The notes under the pieces are model-generated. The model was not told the DNA's origin, searched no databases, and was given only the letters and a program-made list of their open reading frames with translations. A stretch of DNA of 64,000 nucleotides from Chrysoperla carnea (lineage: Eukaryota > Arthropoda > Insecta > Neuroptera > Chrysopidae): NCBI RefSeq assembly GCF_905475395.1, contig NC_058341.1, positions 71,421,597 to 71,485,596 of the forward strand. Direction: 5' to 3'. The stretch's first letter is position 1; the number at the start of each line of letters is the position of its first letter. The translations under genes were made by a program, and so were the position numbers. Shown in pieces: positions 58,357-64,000 of this stretch.

Positions 58357-59060
58357 AAAATACAGGTGAGCTATAATTTGAATTTGAAACAGAAAGAATT
58401 CCTTGTTTCACTAGCTGCTGTATATGTTGATCCAAAAGTTTAGCTTTATCAGGTGCTAAATAATATGGTGCTTTACAAACCGGAATGTTATCTTTCAACT
58501 TAATTTTGTATTCATAATCCTTAGCAAGGCCAGGGATTTCTGAAAAAATACATTTATATTTTTTTATTAAAGAATCTAACATTTTAGTTTGTTTGGCACT
58601 CATATTAATTTTGGCTTCACAAATCGTGTTAATAATTCGATTATTACTGTTAAAACCAGCAAAGGGAATTTCGATATTAGGTTCAAAATAAAATTTAATA
58701 ACTGATTTAAAAAAATCGAGAATAATATTACAATGTTTTAGCGATGTAACACCCAAAATCGCGTCAAAGGGGAGACTGTCTATAATGTAAAAGTTTTGGT
58801 TCCAAGAGAATTTGTCAATTTTAAAGTGTAGATTTACCAAATTGGAACATTTTAAAAAATTATTACCAGGTAATGAAATTGTTTTATTAGTTGATTCAGT
58901 GATTATATTTTTATCAATAAGTTGTAATTTTTTTAGGGTTGCGGTCTTAATCGCGTTAATAGAAGCCCCTGAATCAAACAGTGTTAAAATGGGATAACCT
59001 AGAATAAAAATAGTTTGTAAAGGTAAAGAAGATGAATTTAAATTTAAATTAAATAAATAA
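58337..59060 (-). pseudogene. gypsy-2 protease and start of RT
   Basis: The protease reads TLFDSGASINAIKTATLKKL and goes on to DSLPFDAILGVTSLKHCNII. The start of the RT has PVCKAPYYLAPDKAKLLDQH and YSSPVFFVKKK. An A run at about 58338-58347 shifts the frame here, and the next frame begins with KKKDDSYRLVADYR. The protease overlaps the end of gag by frame. Confidence 0.8.
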
Positions 59061-59076
59061 AATTTAGGGTCTATTA

Positions 59077-60096
59077 TTAGTTTTTTGGTTTTGAAATATT
59101 TGGTGATCCATTATCTTTATTGATCCGTTTAAAACAATGCCTAAAATCGTGATTAGTGCCTTTGCAATATGTACAAAAGTATTTGTTTGTAGAATTAGTT
59201 TTTTGTTGAGTTGAAGCATTTGCAATTTGAATTGGTGGCAACATTCTAGATTGAATTTCTTCCATTTTTGTGATCAGCCTTGACAAATCATTATAAGTTT
59301 CGGGTATTTGATTTAAACCCATAATTGTCAAGATAGCCGTATTGGCATGAGCTAAAATAATTTCAATTATCTGTGCTTCAGATAATTCTTTTAGTAGTAT
59401 TTTACTGAATTTTATAATGGATGCAGCAAAAGTGGAGAACTTTTCTGTATCAGGTTGAGTTCGCCGTACCAGTTTATCAACCAATAGTTGCCTCGTCAAA
59501 GGTGGGATATAAATTTCGAGTAAGTTGTTTTTAATTGCTTCCCAGTCTAATGATCGAGCTATGCAAGATGCCCAGAAAGCTTGTGCATTTAACGCACATC
59601 TATTTATTAATGATTTTAAGAGCATTTCTAGCGGTAAAAAATTAATGTCGATTAAATGTTGTGTATCAACTATGAATTCCACAACTTTTTCTGGAATTGA
59701 TATATCTAGAATAGTAACTTTATTAATGAACGAGTCAATACTCGGCTTAGCAAAAAAATTAGTTTGATGACTAGGTTGGTCTGGTCTTAAAGGTGAAGCA
59801 TTGTTTGATAAACTGATCGTTAAATTGGATAAAGTTTGAGTTAATAGACTTATCTGTGAATTTTGTTGAAGAATTTGGTCTTGCATCACTGTCATTTGGT
59901 TTGCCGAAGTATTCAGTATGTGCGATGTAGCCGCCACTTGAGTCGAAATTGCTGCTATGTTGATTGCTGACGCAGCACTTGGTGTTGTGAACAAGTCATC
60001 CCGTGTTGGTGAAGGACCTGGTTGATTACCACCTTGACCACCTGGTAAAGGTTGCGGAGTGCCAGCAGTATCAGCACCTCTTCTTGTTGTTGGCAT
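59077..60096 (-). CDS. gypsy-2 gag, 339 aa
   Basis: An open frame from ATG 60096. The N-terminus is rich in Pro, Gly and Gln (PQPLPGGQGGNQPGPSPTR), followed by helical parts (DWEAIKNNLLEIYIPP) and one zinc knuckle CTYCKGTNHDFRHC. The length equals the gypsy-3 gag, and the two elements probably belong to the same clade. No break is seen although pol is broken. Confidence 0.8.
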   Translation of the reverse strand: MPTTRRGADTAGTPQPLPGGQGGNQPGPSPTRDDLFTTPSAASAINIAAISTQVAATSHILNTSANQMTVMQDQILQQNSQISLLTQTLSNLTISLSNNASPLRPDQPSHQTNFFAKPSIDSFINKVTILDISIPEKVVEFIVDTQHLIDINFLPLEMLLKSLINRCALNAQAFWASCIARSLDWEAIKNNLLEIYIPPLTRQLLVDKLVRRTQPDTEKFSTFAASIIKFSKILLKELSEAQIIEIILAHANTAILTIMGLNQIPETYNDLSRLITKMEEIQSRMLPPIQIANASTQQKTNSTNKYFCTYCKGTNHDFRHCFKRINKDNGSPNISKPKN

Positions 60097-60269
60097 GGTG
60101 TTTTAATAAAATGTAAAGACAGATAGAAATATTTGACCAAATATGTAAAAAAAAATATATATTAAATCTGTAAATAAATATTATTAATAAATTAAAGATA
60201 TAATAGAGTTTGATTTAATTCCCAATTGACAAGATAACTTTAATGAAAGGAAATTACATGAAGCCTTTT

Positions 60270-60281
60270 TACTTGCTACCA
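60270..60281 (-). promoter_or_regulatory. gypsy-2 primer-binding site
   Basis: The minus strand reads tggtagcaagta directly after the LTR end ...tttcaca. It is similar to the site of gypsy-3. Confidence 0.5.
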
Positions 60282-61191
60282 TGTGAAAATAAATTTATAA
60301 ATAAAATATATATAGGAAAAGTTCAGTATTGTTTAATTAACTTCAAAAATCTGAATTAAACAGTCTTACTATTATTACATCAAAACTACTATTACAAATA
60401 TAAATACTATTATTACAATAGTTTATTATCACTACATAAAAAAAATCTATCTTTATTACAGTAGAAAATTTACTATCATTTTACAATAAACTCTCGTATA
60501 ATACTTTAAGGATAAATTTGCCAATAAATATATATATAAGTCTATTATTTTCTTTTTAAAATACATCTATGAACATCAAATGTCAAACCAAAGAAAAATA
60601 TGCGTAGTATTTTTAAAATTGAAGTGACAACCCATGCTTCCACTGTTTTCAAAAAAAAATAAATAAAATGTACAAAATAATACATTCAAACAAAATGTGA
60701 CCACAGTTAGTGATATTTGTTATGTTTAAAGGTATCAAAAATTAATTAACCTAAAAAGTTTATACCACAGAAAATTGTATACTTTGGAAAAATATAAATT
60801 AGATTATAATAAATGTGTTGTATTGATTAAAAAAAAAAATATTACCTTTTGTTACATTGATTAATTCAAAAAGATACCTGACTTTTTCCTTTAAATAGAT
60901 GAAAGCACCATAGTGGACCGTTTGCGAAACTTTAGCCAAATAAAAATCCAAACAAAATTTAATACATCTCAAGTTCGACAAAATTTCCATGCAAAAGAGA
61001 ATGGTTCTCTTCAAAAAATTTGCGATAACATCTCGCAAGAGAAGGTGAGAAGATAGTCTCATCCTTGTCTAACAAAATTTGTTTTTATATCCCTGTCTAA
61101 CAAAATTGTTTTATTTTTGTAGGTTCGAAAACAGTCGCTTGGTTAAAGAAAAAAATCAAGTACCCTTTATTAACAAAAAAAAATAATCTCA
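60282..61191 (-). repeat. gypsy-2 5' LTR
   Basis: 910 bp, plus strand tgtgaaaat to aataatctca. It lacks two blocks (277 and 19 bp) of the 3' copy. The inner end is fixed by the primer-binding site. Confidence 0.75.
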
Positions 61192-61230
61192 GAATATTTA
61201 ATCAAAAAAAAAAAAAATTTTATAATATAA

Positions 61231-61290
61231 TTAGTCAGCAATTAACATTATCTCATAATAACATAAATTAGTCAGCAATTAACATTAACC
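61231..61290. repeat. 37-bp direct repeat
   Basis: ttagtcagcaattaacatta occurs at 61231-61250 and at 61268-61287. It lies between the gypsy-2 LTR and the 3' end of the LINE, and may be part of the LINE tail. Confidence 0.6.
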
Positions 61291-61461
61291 TATAAACATT
61301 TTTTTTTATAATTCCTATTTTCTATTATCAGTTCTGAAAAAAACTATAAATAGATCTAGTGACTAAAAGGTTAATTTGAACGGTAATCTGGTGGTCACCT
61401 TAATATACTTAAACTAAGTATATGAATAGCCTTAATCTAATGATAATGTTAAATAAAACTA

Positions 61462-61560
61462 AATTTTAAATCTATCACATTTTGTCTGTTTAGTCTGTTA
61501 ACAACGACTATTTAGAACCTAAATCTTAAATCAAGCACGTTTTGTCTGTTTAGTCTGTTC
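61462..61560. repeat. 60-bp tandem duplication at the LINE 3' end
   Basis: ttttgtctgtttagtctgtt occurs at 61480-61499 and at 61540-61559. One copy lies in the last codons of the LINE, the other just after its stop. Confidence 0.65.
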
Positions 61561-63097
61561 ACACTGTCACACTTGTCCAAGAGCTTGATCACTTCAGAGT
61601 TTGGATGCTGCTCAATGCTTGCCAGGTATCTATCACTGAAACGCGCAATTTCTTCACTTCACGCTGTGGTCACTTCGAGACTTCGGTGAATATCGTCATT
61701 ATGTACATACCACGGGGAATCACTAATTGTTCGCAACACTTTTGATTGAAATCTTTGCAGGATTTCGATATTACTATTGCTAGCACATCCCCATAGCTGA
61801 ATGCCATAGGTCCACACAGGTTTAAGTATTGTTTTATACACTTTATTGTTCAATGATAGCTTAGAATTTTGTCCCAAGAGCCAGTATAAATTAGAAAATT
61901 TTAAGTTTAGCTGTTTTCTTTTCGACCAGATGTGTTTACGCCAAGTAAGTCTTCTATCAAGGTGTATACCTAGATATTTGACTGTGGAAAACTGACACCG
62001 TTCATTATAACAGCTGGACACGTTTCTTTTCTCAAAGTGAACGTTACTTGAACGAATTTCATCTCGTTAACTTGAATACGCCACTTATTCAACCAATGTT
62101 GTATTTTATCGATACTTGTCTGCAGTTTTTGAGTAACTGAATTTGGATCTACATCAATCGATAGAATCGCAGTATCATCCGCAAATGTAGCTGTTACGTT
62201 TGTGTCATCGACCGGTAGATCCGCGGTATAAATTAAATAAAGAGTTGGGCCCAGAACACTGTCCTGAGGTACACCAGATTGGATTGGAAACAAGTCAGAA
62301 AGTTCTTCTTGAATTTTAACTTGGAAGTATCTGTCTTCTAAGTATGATTTTAAAACACAGAAATAAGAACTTGGGATTTGATGTTTTAATTTGTACAACA
62401 GGCCCGGATGCCATACCTTATCAAAGGCTTTGCTGACGTCAAGGAATGCTGCTGTACAATATTTTTTTTCTTGAAAACTTTTCGAAATCGTATTTACTAT
62501 ACGGTGCACTTTTTCTATTGTGGAATGTTTCTCACGGAACCCAAATTGGTGCTCAGGAATGATTTGCGACTCTTTTAATATTACTTTTAGTTTACTTAAA
62601 AATAATGTTTCGAACAGCTTAGACAATGTTGGCAATAAACTGATAGGTCGGTAAGATTTAACTTCGTTGACCGGTTTACCAGGTTTAGGAATTAGTATAA
62701 TTTGCGATATCTTCCAAAGACACGGAAAATATCCCAGTCTTAATATAGCATTGAAAATATACTGAATAAAGACCATTCCGTTTTTTGGAAGCTCGTTTAA
62801 AACCTTTGTTGTTATAAGATCGAATCCTGGCGTTTTTTTACGATTTAGTGATTTAATTCCCGCACTTATTTCATTTAAAGAGAAAGATTCGATAGGTGGA
62901 GATAACTGTAGAGGGGCGCTTAAAAATTGTAAGATTTCTTCGTCTGGTGCTTCTTGTGAATTGGAAAAAACTTCCTTCAAATCCTGTGCAAATAAACCAG
63001 CCTTTTTTTTACATCTTCTTGCCCAGGATCTCCATCTGGTTTGCGTAGAGGTGGCACATGTTGTTTTGGTTGCTTGCAACGTTTTGTAGCTTTCCAT
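61512..63097 (-). pseudogene. LINE reverse transcriptase and C-terminal segment
   Basis: RT blocks: KSYRPISLLPTLSKLFETLF, FREKHSTIEKVHRIVN, AAFLDVSKAFDKVWH, GVPQDSVLGPTLYL and the catalytic TATFADDTAIL. After a frame change near 62000, VKYLGIHLDRRLTWRKHIWS and RFQSKVLRTISDSPWYVHND show the Jockey-type tail. An in-frame TGA after LEVTTA (61659-61661) is followed by SEEIARFSDRYLASIEQHPN up to a stop at 61512. The breaks show that the copy is dead. Confidence 0.85.
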
Positions 63098-64000
63098 AAT
63101 GAATAATCCGAAGCTTCAGTGGGAGATAAGTTTTCAAGATAATCTTGAATATAATTTTGTTTAAAATTTTCCAGCAAACGTTTTAAGTTTTGGGACAATC
63201 TATTAAAATTATTTTTATCTCTTGGATATCTAGTTTGTTGCCAGATTCTTCTAAACCTTCGCTTTTCTTGTATTAGGTATCTAATGTTTTGTGAAAGTAA
63301 AGCTTTGGGCTTAAATGTTTTGACATCAGGAGTTGATTCCCTGGCTGCTTTTTGGATACCTTCTGTGAAGTTTTGTACAGCTAAATCAATGTCTTGTTCA
63401 GATTTGAAGGGAATTCTTAGATTAAGGCTACAATCAAGTTGCCATCGAAAGTAGCTCCAATCTGTGTGTCTATTGGTTAAGTATGGAGTACATTTTCTAT
63501 GAATGAATTGCGTACATATCGATAGTAAAACTGGAGAATGGTCGGACGATAGATCATTGCATGATTTTATTTGCATGTACTGCTTAGACATTCCTTTAAT
63601 TACAAACAAATCTAGAAGATCAGGAATCTTGTTTAAATCTGAAGGCCAGTAAGTTGGTTCCCCAGTGGATAATTGATCAAGGTGATTTTCTCTTATTGTC
63701 TTCAATAAGTTTCTGCCTTTCGGATTGATGAGTCTGGGCGCCCAAAATGTGTGTTTGGCGTTGTAATCGCCGCCAGAGATAAATCTGTTACCAAGGGTAC
63801 CGAAAAAGTTTTCAAACATTTCTTGGCTAATTGAATGTCTTGGTGGGCAGTAAACAGCCGAGACTGTGATTGGACCCACCCAATCTTCAACGACAACACT
63901 TGTAGCTTGAATTTGTTCGGTAAAGTATTTTTCAATTTCATAATGTTTCAGACTATTTTTTATAATGACAGCTGTTCCGCCTTGAGCTTTTCCACTAGGA
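62977..64000 (-). pseudogene. LINE endonuclease, partial
   Basis: From the window edge the frame gives GKAQGGTAVIIKNSLKHYEI, AVYCPPRHSISQEMFENF, the DNA-cutting core ISGGDYNAKHTFWAPRL and SSDHSPVLLS. This is the AP-type endonuclease of Jockey elements. The frame shifts at about 63030 (PDGDPGQEDVKK), where the RT frame takes over. It belongs to the same polyprotein as the RT. Confidence 0.85.

Larger units (their letters stand above)
42014..61191 (-). mobile_element. gypsy-2 LTR retrotransposon hosting gypsy-3
   Basis: Long direct repeats 42014-43190 and 60282-61191 flank gag (60096-59077), protease, RT, RNase H and integrase on the minus strand. The integrase codons run YNLG at 56293 and CILKEY at 43818, so gypsy-3 (43823-56288) lies between them. 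Without gypsy-3 the element would be about 6.7 kb. Several shifts show that it is dead. Confidence 0.85.
61462..64000 (-). mobile_element. Jockey-type LINE, 3' part
   Basis: The endonuclease starts beyond the window edge. Reverse transcriptase and the Jockey C-terminal segment follow. The pol frame is broken in three places. The gag ORF and 5' end are outside the window. Confidence 0.85.

Overview
The window looks like A+T-rich nuclear DNA of an arthropod, most probably an insect. The evidence is spliced genes with GT/AG introns, a Jockey-type non-LTR retrotransposon, Ty1/copia and Ty3/gypsy elements, a DIRS-like element, and piggyBac, hAT, pogo and PIF/Harbinger DNA transposons. I saw no bacterial operon, rRNA or tRNA gene and no clear single-copy host gene. 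The species cannot be named from the sequence alone. Almost everything is transposable-element DNA, mostly coded on the minus strand and heavily nested.

Layout. 1-2.1 kb: one short partial ORF, otherwise no gene. 2.1-3.5 kb: relic of a DUF7869-like protein. 3.5-5.8 kb: 5'-truncated DIRS-like retroelement (RNase H, tyrosine recombinase, terminal inverted repeat), joined to the 3' end of a three-exon gene of a repeated invertebrate family (5.7-8.6 kb). 9.3-15.0 kb: BED-finger hAT relic pieces around a nearly intact second hAT element (10.3-12.9 kb). 15.1-18.2 kb: pogo/Tigger-like element with TA duplication, whose C-terminal zinc finger is split by a 575-bp insert that looks like the start of an RNA-virus capsid gene. 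18.2-20.15 kb: a second, more decayed pogo relic. 20.15-28.4 kb: a copia element whose protease region is split by a 3.0-kb element with inverted repeats of about 330 bp. 28.4-33.3 kb: relics, including a TIR element flanked by ATTT.

From 33.3 to 42.0 kb lies a decayed gypsy element (gypsy-1, 412/mdg1-like integrase), cut inside its reverse transcriptase by a two-gene Harbinger element (35.76-39.35 kb, TAA duplication). From 42.0 to 61.2 kb there is a four-level nest. Gypsy-2 is split in its integrase by a 12.5-kb LTR element (gypsy-3, GCAC duplication). The 5' LTR of gypsy-3 is split by a hAT-like element (8-bp duplication GTGTGGGC). The transposase of that element is split by a piggyBac element (TTAA). 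The last 2.5 kb is the 3' part of a Jockey-type LINE that runs off the window.

Likely mobile or recently mobile elements are piggyBac (630-aa transposase, no break seen), Harbinger (spliced transposase plus MADF partner, both open), the 599-aa hAT, and gypsy-3 (LTRs nearly identical, but pol broken). The other coding regions carry frameshifts, stops or deletions. The best candidates for something undescribed are the virus-like insert in the pogo transposase, the long-TIR element in copia (with an opposite-strand spliced ORF), and the DUF7869-like TIR element with an apparent 4-bp duplication.
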